Below are positions 8,191-17,012 of a stretch of 64,000 nt of DNA, piece after piece; positions within the stretch are counted from its first letter, which is position 1; every line of letters begins with the position of its first letter. This DNA comes from Paenibacillus sp. PvR098 (GTDB lineage: Bacteria > Bacillota > Bacilli > Paenibacillales > NBRC-103111): the NCBI RefSeq assembly GCF_017833255.1, contig NZ_JAFIBU010000001.1, forward strand, positions 4,508,501 to 4,572,500, given 5' to 3'. Below the pieces are notes generated by a model. The model saw only the letters and a program-made list of their open reading frames with translations, ran no database searches and was not told where the DNA came from. The translations under genes and the position numbers were made by a program.

Positions 8191-9639
8191 ATGAATGAGC
8201 AAGGCTTTAAGGACTATAAATTAAGTGAGGATATTATCCGTGCCTTAGATAGCTTGGGGTACCAAAAGCCCACGGAAGTTCAAAGCAGGGTGATCCCCTT
8301 TGCGCTTGAGAAGAAGGATATGACCGTTAAATCCCATACGGGAAGCGGTAAAACCGCGGCTTACGGCATTCCGATCTGTGAAATGGTGGAATGGGAAGAG
8401 AATCGGCCGCAGGCTTTGATTTTAACGCCAACGCGCGAGCTTGCTGATCAGGTCAAGCAGGACATCATGAATATTGGCAGATATAAACGAATCAAGGCAA
8501 CTGCTATTTATGGGAAGCAGCCTTTTGCCAGGCAAAAGGTGCAGCTGACGCACAAAAATCACGTTGTCGTAGGTACGCCGGGACGGGTAATGGATCATAT
8601 CGAGAAACAAACCATTGACTTGGAGCAAGTAAGGTTTCTTGTGATTGATGAAGCCGATGAGATGCTGAGCATGGGATTTATCGAGCAGGTGGAGAAGATT
8701 ATCCGCGAGCTTCCCAAGGATCGAATGACCATGCTGTTCTCTGCGACGCTGCCCAAGGATGTTGAGAATTTATGCCACCGGTATATGAATCATCCATTGG
8801 ATATTGAGATGAAGACAGAGGGTAAAACGACAAGCCAAATTGAACACTCGCTTTATATGGTGAAGGACGAGAACAAGCTTAATCTGCTCCGGGACGTCAC
8901 CATGGTCGAGAATCCGGACAGCTGTATTATATTTTGCCGAACGCAGGTCAGGGTAGATGTTGTGTTTAAAGAATTAGACAAGCGGGGATACCCCTGTGAC
9001 AGAATCCATGGGGGAATGGAGCAGGACAATCGCTTTCAGGTTATGAATGCGTTCAAACAAGGGGAATTCCGCTATCTAATTGCGACGGATGTAGCCGCGA
9101 GAGGGATTGATATAGACAGCATCAGTCATGTGATCAACTATGACCTTCCATTAGAGAATGCAAGCTATGTGCATCGGACCGGCCGAACGGGAAGGGCTGG
9201 CCATTCGGGGAAAGCGATCTCCTTCGCGACGCCAAATGAAGAGAAGTTCCTTTTCAACATTGAAAAATATATTGGGTTTGAGATCCCCAGGAAATCTAGT
9301 CCTTCAAAAGAAGCAGTGACACATGCTAAAGCTGCTTTTGAAGCGAAGATGAGGAATCAGCCAGCCGTCAAAAAGGACAGGAGCTCCCGATTGGATCAAG
9401 AAATCCTGAAACTGTATTTTAATGGTGGGAAGAAAAAGAAGATCAGAGCTGTAGACTTTGTCGGCACCATTGCCAAAATTGAAGGCGTATCGGCGGATGA
9501 CATAGGGATTATCACTATAGAGGATAATGCTTCCTATGTGGATATTCTCAACGGCAAAGGCCGCCTGGTACTCCATAAGATGAAGGATACAACGATCAAA
9601 GGAAAGCTTCTGAAGGTTCAAGAGGCGAACAAGAAATAG
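8191..9639 (+). CDS. dbpA: ATP-dependent RNA helicase DbpA (DEAD-box)
   Basis: This 482-residue DEAD-box protein has all the core motifs in order: SHTGSGKT (I), PTRELADQV (Ia), GTPGR (Ib), DEAD (II), SAT (III), [10 protein letters not shown] (V) and [10 protein letters not shown] (VI). The last 75 or so residues form the DbpA RNA-binding domain ([20 protein letters not shown]), which in B. subtilis YxiN and E. coli DbpA recognises hairpin 92 of 23S rRNA. The likely role is therefore late 50S subunit assembly. AAAGGAG precedes the ATG. The gene stands alone, between the chemotaxis pseudogene and a terminator at 9659-9693. Confidence 0.95.
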   Translation: MNEQGFKDYKLSEDIIRALDSLGYQKPTEVQSRVIPFALEKKDMTVKSHTGSGKTAAYGIPICEMVEWEENRPQALILTPTRELADQVKQDIMNIGRYKRIKATAIYGKQPFARQKVQLTHKNHVVVGTPGRVMDHIEKQTIDLEQVRFLVIDEADEMLSMGFIEQVEKIIRELPKDRMTMLFSATLPKDVENLCHRYMNHPLDIEMKTEGKTTSQIEHSLYMVKDENKLNLLRDVTMVENPDSCIIFCRTQVRVDVVFKELDKRGYPCDRIHGGMEQDNRFQVMNAFKQGEFRYLIATDVAARGIDIDSISHVINYDLPLENASYVHRTGRTGRAGHSGKAISFATPNEEKFLFNIEKYIGFEIPRKSSPSKEAVTHAKAAFEAKMRNQPAVKKDRSSRLDQEILKLYFNGGKKKKIRAVDFVGTIAKIEGVSADDIGIITIEDNASYVDILNGKGRLVLHKMKDTTIKGKLLKVQEANKK

Positions 9640-9658
9640 GATGTTACAACCATAGGAT

Positions 9659-9693
9659 GATCCTGGTCGGAGACTCACCGGGGTCTTTTTTTT
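9659..9693 (+). terminator. Terminator of dbpA
   Basis: GATCCTGG at 9659-9666 pairs with CCGGGGTC at 9678-9685, with G-U pairs, followed by eight T. Confidence 0.75.
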
Positions 9694-9772
9694 GCGTAAC
9701 GGGGTGGGGAAGCGCAACGGAATAAGTCATAGAAATGTATCGGCAGAACCTTACCATAAGTTAAAGGCAAAT

Positions 9773-9820
9773 ATCTAGAGCCTCCTGTTGTTTAGCGGGA
9801 GGCTCTAGATATAATTATTA
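9773..9820. terminator. Perfect hairpin 3' of the RCC1 gene
   Basis: ATCTAGAGCCTCC at 9773-9785 pairs with GGAGGCTCTAGAT at 9798-9810 around a 12-base loop. The flanks are AT-rich rather than a pure T tract. It probably terminates the minus-strand RCC1 gene. Confidence 0.6.
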
Positions 9821-9881
9821 CATTGTGACACAAATCAACAATCTATTAGTCAACACATTTGGAGGCCTTTTTAGTCGAACC

Positions 9882-10890
9882 CTAGTTTTTTCCCATAGAT
9901 GGTATGAAAACCATGTTCCGTATGTCGTCTTCCGTATATGTATTGCTGAAAAAGTCGAGGTATGCCTTTTCGGCGGATATCAAACGGTTGACCGTCAGCG
10001 TTGGGTCTATCTGATTTGCGCGAATATCATTAAAGAACGATTGATACACCTGCCGTCGGAGATCTACAAAGGACTCGCCTATGTGAGCCAGAGGATCATC
10101 CCAGTAACGGAACACATTCCCGGCAATTGTTCCGGCATCTTGCGGAAAGCCTTCGGATTTGGTGTACTTCGGCACGTTTCGGTTCGAATAGTCTTCTAAA
10201 TTCGTCAGATCTTCTGCACCGAGGGTTCCTTGATAATAAGGCTTAAATACATGCTCCAGATCATAAAGCACTTCGTTGTTTAAATACAGAACAGCCAATT
10301 TAGCGTCATAGGGAATACTGCCGTTCGCTGTGCCCTCGAAGTCCTTTTCTGAAATGGTGAATTCCGTTGTTTGGTTGTTATTCAGCAGCTGCAAATGGTT
10401 TCGCAGTTCTTCCCTCAGATAGGGCCTTTCGTCGGAAAGGGTCTTTTTCCATGTGACTGTGTGATTGCCTACAACGATAGCTATGGATAATACGTTGTCT
10501 AATTTTTTCACTTTGACCGGGGTGGAACGGAGTTCCTGAGTCCCATCTCCTAATTGCCCCGCATGGTTGTTACCCCATGCCCATACGGTGCCGTCACTTT
10601 GTAAAGCGAGGGTATGATCAAACCCGGCAGCAACCGCAATGATGTTCGTCAAACCCTTCACCTGAACAGGAAAAAACCGATCTTCCTGCGTGCCGTCTCC
10701 CAATTGGAACCGATCGTTGTATCCCCAAGTCCATACCTGACCATCCTGAATTGCGATGGAATGCTCTAGTCCGGTCGATATGGTGTTGTCATTATGGGCA
10801 TTCTGTGCTGAAACGGTAGGGCAGATTGGAGGATAATAAGCCCCAAATAATACTTGCGGCGGTAACATAAGTAAGAAAATTGAGTTTCAT
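9882..10890 (-). pseudogene. RCC1-repeat protein, frameshifted near the signal peptide
   Basis: The main frame (9882-10868) holds two clear RCC1-type repeats (WTWGYNDRFQLGDGTQ, WAWGNNHAGQLGDGTQ) and a third that breaks off after VVGNHTV. An unrecognised 190-residue C-terminal part follows. No good ribosome binding site serves that frame. Instead, an ATG at 10890 with GAGGTG upstream opens a signal peptide (MKLNFLTYVTAASIIWGLLS) one base out of register, and that frame stops soon after. The natural product was probably an exported RCC1 beta-propeller-like protein. A sequencing error would produce the same picture. Confidence 0.65.
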
Positions 10891-11218
10891 CTGAATCACC
10901 TCATAAGTTGATCTGGTTGTCTTCTACAGTATTTCATCGTTTGGTTACTTATTTTGTTATAGAGGGGCTCGGTGACTGCTCCTTTCGAGGTAGAGTTTCC
11001 GTTTTGAAAAACAGCAATTGCTTCAATGTTATCATTTTTTGGGGATAAAATTTTAGAATAGATTTATAAGAATGGGGATATAGGGTTGGTACACCGTTTT
11101 TTTATAACTCTGGCGTCTTGCATTATTAAGATATTGTGAATTCTGCTTAGCTCATCTCCTTTCCGGGTAACAAGATAAGGTACTGCTTGTACAATTTTCC
11201 CACGGGAGGGCTTTATTG
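10891..11218. other. Intergenic region between the RCC1 gene and katE
   Basis: These 328 AT-rich bases hold divergent upstream regions. I searched for a sigma-B promoter (GTTTAA with GGGTAA-like -10), as expected for a general-stress catalase, and found no convincing match. Confidence 0.4.
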
Positions 11219-13267
11219 ATGAGCGAAGAACGTAAAGTGAACGAGAACAGCAAAAATGAACAACTGGAGCAGTTTCGCGTCCAGGATGAAGGACAACAAT
11301 TAACAACGAATCAAGGACTGAAAATTGCCGAGGATGAGTTCTCCTTAAAAGCGGGCGAACGGGGCCCCACGTTAATGGAGGATTTTCATTTTCGGGAAAA
11401 AATGACGCATTTTGATCATGAACGTATTCCCGAACGGGCCGTACACGCGAGAGGGTTTGCTGCCCATGGGGAATTTGAAGTATATAAATCGATGAAAGAA
11501 TATACAAAGGCGGGGTTCTTGCAGGATCCGTCTGTGAAAACGCCTGTTTTTGTGCGCTTTTCAACCGTAGCAGGCTCCCGCGGCTCGGCCGAGACCGTTC
11601 GGGATGCGCGCGGTTTTGCCACGAAGTTCTATACCCAGGAAGGAAACTATGATCTGGTTGGAAACAATATTCCGGTCTTTTTCATTCAAGATGCGATCAA
11701 GTTTCCGGATCTGGTGCATGCGCTGAAACCGGAGCCTCACAATGAGATGCCGCAAGCTGCAACTGCTCACGATACGTTTTGGGACTTTGTAGCCAACAAC
11801 CAAGAATCGGCTCATATGGTGATGTGGGCGAAGTCCGATCGGGCGATCCCGCGCAGTTTTCGTATGATGGAAGGATTTGGAGTACACACGTTCCGTTTTG
11901 TGAATGAACAAGGGAAAGCGCATTTTGTGAAATTCCATTGGAAGCCAGTACTTGGGGTACACTCCTTGGTTTGGGATGAGGCGCAGAAGATAGCAGGAAA
12001 AGATCCGGATTTCCATCGTCGTGATTTGTGGGAATCGATTGAACAAGGGAATTATCCTGAGTTCGAATTAGGTGTCCAGCTTCTTAAGGAAGAAGATGAA
12101 TTCAAATTTGACTTTGATATTCTGGACCCGACCAAGCTATGGCCGGAAGAGGATGTGCCGGTAACCATCATCGGCAAGATGACGCTGAATCGTAATGTGG
12201 ATAACGTGTTTGCCGAAACGGAACAAGTTGCCTTCCACCCAGGGCATGTTGTTCCCGGTATCGACTTCTCGAATGATCCGTTGTTACAAGGCCGTCTGTT
12301 TTCTTATACCGATACACAGCTGACCCGCCTTGGCGGTCCGAACTTTCACGAGCTGCCAATCAATAGACCCGTATGTCCTTTCCACAACAATCAACGCGAT
12401 GGAATTGGCCGTCAAACGATTAATCGGGGCCAAGTCAGCTATCATAAAAATTCGTTGGCAGCCAATACACCAGCCCCAACGCCTGAGGCGGAGGGAGGAT
12501 ATGTACATTATCAGGAGAAAGTGGAAGGCCGTAAAGTACGCAGCCGAAGCGAAAGCTTTAAAGACCATTTCTCACAAGCGACGATGTTTTGGAACAGTAT
12601 GAGTGAACCTGAGAAGCAGCATATTATCTCGGCGTTCACGTTTGAGCTTGGAAAAGTGAAGAGCAAATCGATACGTCAGCAGGTGGTCGACATGTTTGCG
12701 AATGTCAATATGGAATTGGCCGCAACGGTGGCTGAAGCGATTGGAGCAGCTGCGCCACAAGGGAAAGGGTCCAAGGTGACGAAATCATCCCCGGCACTTA
12801 GCCAAGCCAATACCAAGAAAATGCCGAATACTCGTAAAGTCGGTGTGATTATTGGGCAACATGTTGACGGCACTGATGTAACGTCGATTTTAGAACAATT
12901 AGAAGCAGCGGGGATCCAGACTGAGATCATTAGCGACAAGCTGGGAATGGTAAAAGGATCGAAGGATAAGGACCTTGAAATCAAGCATACCTTTTTAACA
13001 GCCGACTCCGTCCTATTCGATGCGATTTATGCGGTTGGAGGAAGTGGTGGAAGCAAAACGTTTATCAAAAAGGCCGTTTCCTTTATTGATGAAGCGTATG
13101 CTCACTTTAAACCGATTGGAGCGACCCACGAAGGGAAGCAATGGTTGGAAGACAGTGATATGGCAAAGAGCCCTGGTGTAGTCATAGGGAATGAAACGAA
13201 AAAATTTGCGAATGAATTTGTTGATGCGATTGCAGCCCATCGACATTGGGACCGTCAATTGGTATAA
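11219..13267 (+). CDS. katE: Large-subunit catalase (clade 2, KatE/HPII type)
   Basis: This haem catalase disproportionates hydrogen peroxide. At 682 residues it matches the large-subunit class (B. subtilis KatE is about 686). The distal histidine is His83 in RGFAAHGEFEVY, and the proximal haem tyrosine is near residue 363 in RLFSYTDTQLTRLG. The C-terminal 150 or so residues (from KVGVIIGQHVDG) form the class I glutamine amidotransferase-like, flavodoxin-type domain found only in large catalases. The start ATG at 11219 has GGGAGGG 8 bases upstream; an in-frame TTG at 11216 is less likely. The gene is monocistronic, with a terminator at 13280-13306. Confidence 0.95.
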   Translation: MSEERKVNENSKNEQLEQFRVQDEGQQLTTNQGLKIAEDEFSLKAGERGPTLMEDFHFREKMTHFDHERIPERAVHARGFAAHGEFEVYKSMKEYTKAGFLQDPSVKTPVFVRFSTVAGSRGSAETVRDARGFATKFYTQEGNYDLVGNNIPVFFIQDAIKFPDLVHALKPEPHNEMPQAATAHDTFWDFVANNQESAHMVMWAKSDRAIPRSFRMMEGFGVHTFRFVNEQGKAHFVKFHWKPVLGVHSLVWDEAQKIAGKDPDFHRRDLWESIEQGNYPEFELGVQLLKEEDEFKFDFDILDPTKLWPEEDVPVTIIGKMTLNRNVDNVFAETEQVAFHPGHVVPGIDFSNDPLLQGRLFSYTDTQLTRLGGPNFHELPINRPVCPFHNNQRDGIGRQTINRGQVSYHKNSLAANTPAPTPEAEGGYVHYQEKVEGRKVRSRSESFKDHFSQATMFWNSMSEPEKQHIISAFTFELGKVKSKSIRQQVVDMFANVNMELAATVAEAIGAAAPQGKGSKVTKSSPALSQANTKKMPNTRKVGVIIGQHVDGTDVTSILEQLEAAGIQTEIISDKLGMVKGSKDKDLEIKHTFLTADSVLFDAIYAVGGSGGSKTFIKKAVSFIDEAYAHFKPIGATHEGKQWLEDSDMAKSPGVVIGNETKKFANEFVDAIAAHRHWDRQLV

Positions 13268-13279
13268 GTAATTTGTCTC

Positions 13280-13306
13280 AAAAGAGAGGAGAAATCCTCT
13301 CTTTTT
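13280..13306. terminator. Terminator of katE
   Basis: AAAAGAGAGGA, loop GAAA, then TCCTCTCTTTTT form a perfect stem. It overlaps the 3' end of the convergent acetyltransferase gene. Confidence 0.85.
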
Positions 13307-13841
13307 AGTGCTTCCACTCCAACGTTTCATCTGGATCTGCAAGTTTTCGTCCATAAAAACGCAGGGAATGAAAATTGTGAATTTCGCTGCATGCCTTCCT
13401 CATTTTCTCCATAATCACGGTTTGATCCTCCTCGAAAGGGGGCCAATACAAGATGTTCATTTCAAAAGATTGTCCATTCTCATCCTCGCGAGTATAGCGA
13501 ATCCGATCCGCTTTTTTGAATCCGTTTCTTAAATAAAATTTCATCCTCTTTTGTGTATCTTCATCGTCGACATCTATCGGTTCTGCTTCGAGGAGGATCA
13601 GTTTTCCCTTTTGTTTAAATTGATCCAGCAACTTGGAGCCGATTCCCCTGCCTCTGTTTTTGGAATTTACGAGGAAATAATCGATAAAGATAAACGTCGG
13701 AAATTCTGCAAATAACACCAGATAATCGGCTGTTTCTTCTTTGTGATAATAGGGGGAGGTTTCTAGTAACGTTTTCAATTGCCCTGGATCTTTCATTTCA
13801 TGCTCGGGAAAATAATCGTTAAGCTTCTCATACCATTGCAT
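13305..13841 (-). CDS. GNAT-family N-acetyltransferase
   Basis: This 178-residue protein has the acetyl-CoA binding motif A NRGRGIGSKLL near residue 65, and a YLRNGFKKADRIRY segment like the fourth strand and helix of the fold. The substrate is unknown. The start at 13841 is set by GGAGG 8 bases upstream; the upstream GTG at 13850 overlaps that ribosome binding site. The gene converges with katE, and its stop lies in the katE terminator. Confidence 0.75.
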   Translation of the reverse strand: MQWYEKLNDYFPEHEMKDPGQLKTLLETSPYYHKEETADYLVLFAEFPTFIFIDYFLVNSKNRGRGIGSKLLDQFKQKGKLILLEAEPIDVDDEDTQKRMKFYLRNGFKKADRIRYTREDENGQSFEMNILYWPPFEEDQTVIMEKMRKACSEIHNFHSLRFYGRKLADPDETLEWKH

Positions 13842-13992
13842 ATCGTACACCTCCGTAGGGATTTACAAATGAATATCATGAAATGTTATCCACTATAGGA
13901 TTATTATGGGATAGGGGAGCGGGGTCTATTCCTATGCTTCGTAATCGGTGAATGAAAAACGCGAATTTTGTCTAATATTGTGAAATTTTCTC

Positions 13993-14021
13993 TTGAAACC
14001 GTAGAAAAGAGTGTGTAGTAT
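13993..14021 (+). promoter_or_regulatory. Promoter of the xpt-pbuX operon
   Basis: TTGAAA at 13993-13998 and TAGTAT at 14016-14021 are separated by 17 bases, with a TG just before the -10. It lies 25 bases upstream of the riboswitch aptamer. Confidence 0.6.
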
Positions 14022-14046
14022 ATACAAAGTAAAATATCATACAACA

Positions 14047-14117
14047 ACTCGTATAATTTTGGGGATATGGCCCATAAGTTTCTACCGGACGACCACTTTA
14101 ATCGACCGACTATGAGT
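14047..14117 (+). ncRNA. Guanine-class purine riboswitch aptamer
   Basis: The P1 helix pairs ACTCGTA at 14047-14053 with TATGAGT at 14111-14117. The conserved TATAAT-x4-GGGATATGGC and GTTTCTACCGG core loops are in place. The base that pairs with the ligand (14110, in GACTATG) is C, the guanine/hypoxanthine-specific state, not the T of adenine riboswitches. It precedes xpt-pbuX, exactly as in B. subtilis, where guanine or hypoxanthine causes early termination. Confidence 0.95.
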
Positions 14118-14222
14118 GAAAGCGCATCTAGGGTTCCGTTTCTTTGATCTTGCAGAAAAGAAAGGCTGGTCCAAGCGATGCGGGCACTATCGTGTGTTAC
14201 ACCAAAAGGGATAAAAACCCAG

Positions 14223-14271
14223 AAGGACAGGCTTCACTTGAGAGGAACTGCTCAAGGAGCCTGTCCTTTTT
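14223..14271 (+). terminator. Riboswitch-controlled terminator of xpt-pbuX
   Basis: AGGACAGGCT and AGCCTGTCCT, extended inward by CTTGAG/CTCAAG, are followed by a T tract. This is the expression platform of the guanine riboswitch; the 105 bases before it would hold the antiterminator partner. Confidence 0.85.
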
Positions 14272-14299
14272 CGGTTGGAAAAGGAGCGATAAACGCAGA

Positions 14300-14908
14300 A
14301 TGGAATTATTGAAGGAACGCATCCGTCAGGAGGGATTGATTCTGTCCGATACGGTGCTAAAGGTGGATTCTTTTTTGAACCACCAGGTGGATACGCAGCT
14401 TACGCTGGAGATCGGACGGGAGTTTGCGCGGTTGTTCAGCCATGAACCCATCACCAAAGTACTCACCATTGAGGCCAGCGGCATTCAGTTTGCGATGGCG
14501 ACGGGGATCGCACTGAACGTGCCTTTTATTTATGCAAAAAAGAAGAAGGCCGTCACTCTCTCCGAGAAAGTGTATTCGGCACCTGTGCATTCGTTTACCC
14601 GGCAGGAATCGTACCAGGTTAGCGTTTCGCAGAAATACTTGGGGCCCAGCGATAAAGTGCTGATCGTAGATGATTTTCTGGCTACAGGCGCGGCGCTGGT
14701 AGGGCTGGTCGATATCGTAAGAGAATCGGGAGCAGAGCTTATGGGAGTAGGCTGCGTTATCGAGAAAAGCTTTCAGGAAGGCCGCAGCCTGCTGGAAAAT
14801 AAGGGAGTGTCTGTGCATTCCTTAGCCCGGATTGCTTCGATGTCGCCAGGTGAGATTCATTTTGTAGAAGACAATAGTTTATTCCATCAAGGTCAAGGGA
14901 GAATGTAA
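14300..14908 (+). CDS. xpt: Xanthine phosphoribosyltransferase
   Basis: The enzyme joins xanthine and PRPP to give XMP in purine salvage. The 202-residue type I PRTase has the PRPP-binding motif VLIVDDFLATGAA. It begins MELLKERIRQEG like B. subtilis Xpt (194 aa). The ATG at 14300 is chosen by homology and because the upstream in-frame codons run through the terminator hairpin. AAGGAG lies 13 bases upstream, a rather long spacing. The gene is one base from pbuX and under guanine riboswitch control. Confidence 0.93.
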   Translation: MELLKERIRQEGLILSDTVLKVDSFLNHQVDTQLTLEIGREFARLFSHEPITKVLTIEASGIQFAMATGIALNVPFIYAKKKKAVTLSEKVYSAPVHSFTRQESYQVSVSQKYLGPSDKVLIVDDFLATGAALVGLVDIVRESGAELMGVGCVIEKSFQEGRSLLENKGVSVHSLARIASMSPGEIHFVEDNSLFHQGQGRM

Positions 14909-14909
14909 A

Positions 14910-16199
14910 ATGTTAAGCAAACAAAAAGTGATTACCTTAGGCTTTCAGCATGTGCTGGCTATGTATGCCGGAGCTGTGATCGTGCCGCTGATTGTCGGGG
15001 GAGCGCTCAATCTGACCAGCACCCAAATCGCTTATCTGATCGCAGCTGATTTATTTACCTGCGGCATCGCCACGATCCTGCAGGTAATGGGAACGAAGTA
15101 TTTCGGCAGCGGACTGCCCGTTATTTTGGGATGTACCTTTACTGCAGTTGGCCCGATCATTGCCATCGCCTCCACATCGAATTTGGCGACAGCGTACGGA
15201 GCCATTATCATATCCGGTTTGTTCGTTATTTTAGCCGCGCCGCTGTATGGAAAGATGCTTAAATTTTTCCCTACCGTTGTGACCGGGTCGGTCGTGACGA
15301 TTATCGGGCTCTCCCTGATTCCAGTAGCGATGAACAACGTTGCGGGCGGTCAAGGAAGCCCCGACTTCGGCCAGCCGAGCAATCTGCTTCTTGCGTTTTT
15401 CACGCTGGTGGTTATTCTTGTAGTCAGCCGGTTGGCTACCGGATTTTTACGTGCTATTTCCGTGCTTGTCGGGTTGGTTGCCGGAACGGTCGCAGGCTAT
15501 GCCATGGGCATTGTTAGCTTCTCTTCCGTTTCGTCAGCGTCATGGGTTAGTGTTGCCCAGCCATTCTACTTTGGTATTCCTGAGATCAGCATCACCGCTA
15601 TTATTACTATGATTATCGTAAATATCGTCAGCATGGTAGAGTCCACAGGCGTTTATTTTGCCGTAGGCAAAGCAACCGATCAAAAAGTCGAGAAGAAGCA
15701 AATCGTCAACGGCTTGCGTTCCGAAGGTCTGGCCATTATGCTGGGCGGGATTTTCAATGCGTTTCCTTATACCGCCTTCTCTCAAAATGTCGGCTTGATC
15801 TCGCTTACTCGCGTGAAATCCCGGGACGTTATTTTTGCTGCGGGAGGCATCATGGTTATTCTGGGCTTGCTGCCTAAACTGGCGGCCTTAACGACGGTCA
15901 TTCCCAATGCGGTGCTTGGGGGCGCCATGATCGTTATGTTCGGATCAGTCGCAGCCGCGGGTATATCGATTCTCTCGGGGGTTGACCTGCGCAAAGGCGA
16001 CAATCTTCTGATTGCCGCTTGCAGTATCGCTGTAGGTCTGGGTTCGGCAACTCTTCCTCAAATGTTCGATCAACTGCCGGGCTTCGCCAAAATGCTGATG
16101 CAAAACGGAATCGTGTCCGGTTCCTTGACCGCTATTCTTTTGAATTTGCTCCTGTCCAAGCGAAATGCTGCCGCTTCGGAGGTTGTTCAGGAAGCTTAA
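14910..16199 (+). CDS. pbuX: Xanthine permease (NCS2/UraA family)
   Basis: This 429-residue nucleobase:cation symporter-2 protein has about 12-14 hydrophobic segments. Family signatures include FGSGLPVILGCTF (substrate loop), the ENVGLI-like FSQNVGLISLTRVKSR, and the QxxP-type region around STGVYFAVGK. It follows xpt by one base with AAGGGAG upstream, and probably imports xanthine for Xpt. The operon is controlled by the guanine riboswitch and ends at the 16315-16361 terminator. Confidence 0.93.
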   Translation: MLSKQKVITLGFQHVLAMYAGAVIVPLIVGGALNLTSTQIAYLIAADLFTCGIATILQVMGTKYFGSGLPVILGCTFTAVGPIIAIASTSNLATAYGAIIISGLFVILAAPLYGKMLKFFPTVVTGSVVTIIGLSLIPVAMNNVAGGQGSPDFGQPSNLLLAFFTLVVILVVSRLATGFLRAISVLVGLVAGTVAGYAMGIVSFSSVSSASWVSVAQPFYFGIPEISITAIITMIIVNIVSMVESTGVYFAVGKATDQKVEKKQIVNGLRSEGLAIMLGGIFNAFPYTAFSQNVGLISLTRVKSRDVIFAAGGIMVILGLLPKLAALTTVIPNAVLGGAMIVMFGSVAAAGISILSGVDLRKGDNLLIAACSIAVGLGSATLPQMFDQLPGFAKMLMQNGIVSGSLTAILLNLLLSKRNAAASEVVQEA

Positions 16200-16314
16200 T
16201 AGGTCGTTTGTAAATCGTTCCCGAACTTGGTTTCGGAGGCGATTATCGGAAAGCCGGGAAAGCACAGGGAAAATTCTGCTGATTTCTTAGATAGATGGGA
16301 ACGGGATATGTATG

Positions 16315-16361
16315 AAAATATACAAGCCAGTGCTTTCAAGGCACTGGCTTGTATATTTTTT
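16315..16361. terminator. Bidirectional terminator between pbuX and the collagen-like gene
   Basis: AAAATATACAAGCCAGTGC at 16315-16333 pairs perfectly with its complement at 16341-16359. The stop codon of the convergent collagen-like gene lies in the T tail. Confidence 0.9.
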
Positions 16362-16953
16362 ATCCGACTTGAATTAATTGTAAAGAGGCTCCATGGCAGC
16401 TTGCGTTGGCTGGTAGGGCGGCAAAAAGTTGAACCCTGTCATCGGTTAGTAAGGAAAAAAGGATCGAGCAGCTTAACGTGTTGCTGTTTGGAGTGGGGCC
16501 GGCAGATTTGTATCCATAGGTGATGGAAGAGAGTACTTCAATTGAACCGTTGATGACGATGTTAAACTGTGCCGGACTCTCAGCTTCACTGGGAAGAGCG
16601 GCTGTTACGTTGTAGTTGATTTGAAATATTCCGTCTCTTAAAACTTTTAATCCTTCAGGAATAAGGACAACATCTTGCAGCGGACCCGCAATCCTCAAAG
16701 GAACAGGACCTGAAACCGTATGACCTGAAGGGGAGTAGGCATATCCAAAAGCGACATCTGGTAACCCTGGAAGTCCGGGAGGCCCCTGCTCACCCTGCTG
16801 TCCACGAGGTCCCGGAGGTCCCTGCTCGCCCTGTTGTCCACGAGGTCCTGGGGATCCCTGCTGACCCTGTGGTCCGCGAGGTCCTGGAGGCCCGGGAGGT
16901 CCTGGCCTATACCCGCAAGTGCATGGATTACAGCAGCACCGACAGTAATTCAT
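16360..16953 (-). CDS. Collagen-like spore-surface-type protein
   Basis: This 197-residue protein has a Cys-rich N-terminus ([10 protein letters not shown]), then about 15 uninterrupted Gly-X-Y triplets ([16 protein letters not shown] onward). A globular beta domain of about 140 residues follows, with an INYNVTAAL segment. This is the layout of BclA-type exosporium proteins, whose C-terminal domain has a TNF-like jelly-roll fold and trimerises. There is no signal peptide, consistent with mother-cell assembly onto the spore. The start has AAAGGAG 7 bases upstream. It lies 59 bases downstream of the PKD-domain gene, probably in one transcript. Spore location is inferred. Confidence 0.8.
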   Translation of the reverse strand: MNYCRCCCNPCTCGYRPGPPGPPGPRGPQGQQGSPGPRGQQGEQGPPGPRGQQGEQGPPGLPGLPDVAFGYAYSPSGHTVSGPVPLRIAGPLQDVVLIPEGLKVLRDGIFQINYNVTAALPSEAESPAQFNIVINGSIEVLSSITYGYKSAGPTPNSNTLSCSILFSLLTDDRVQLFAALPANASCHGASLQLIQVG

Positions 16954-17012
16954 TTCAGCACTCCTTTCTAAATGGATCATTCGGAGAACGGTCTGGGACG
17001 GCGGAGCTTAGG

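Noticed and set aside
10891-11218. Possible sigma-B promoter for the catalase gene
   Set aside because: GGGGAT-like -10 candidates lack a GTTT-type -35 at the right distance.
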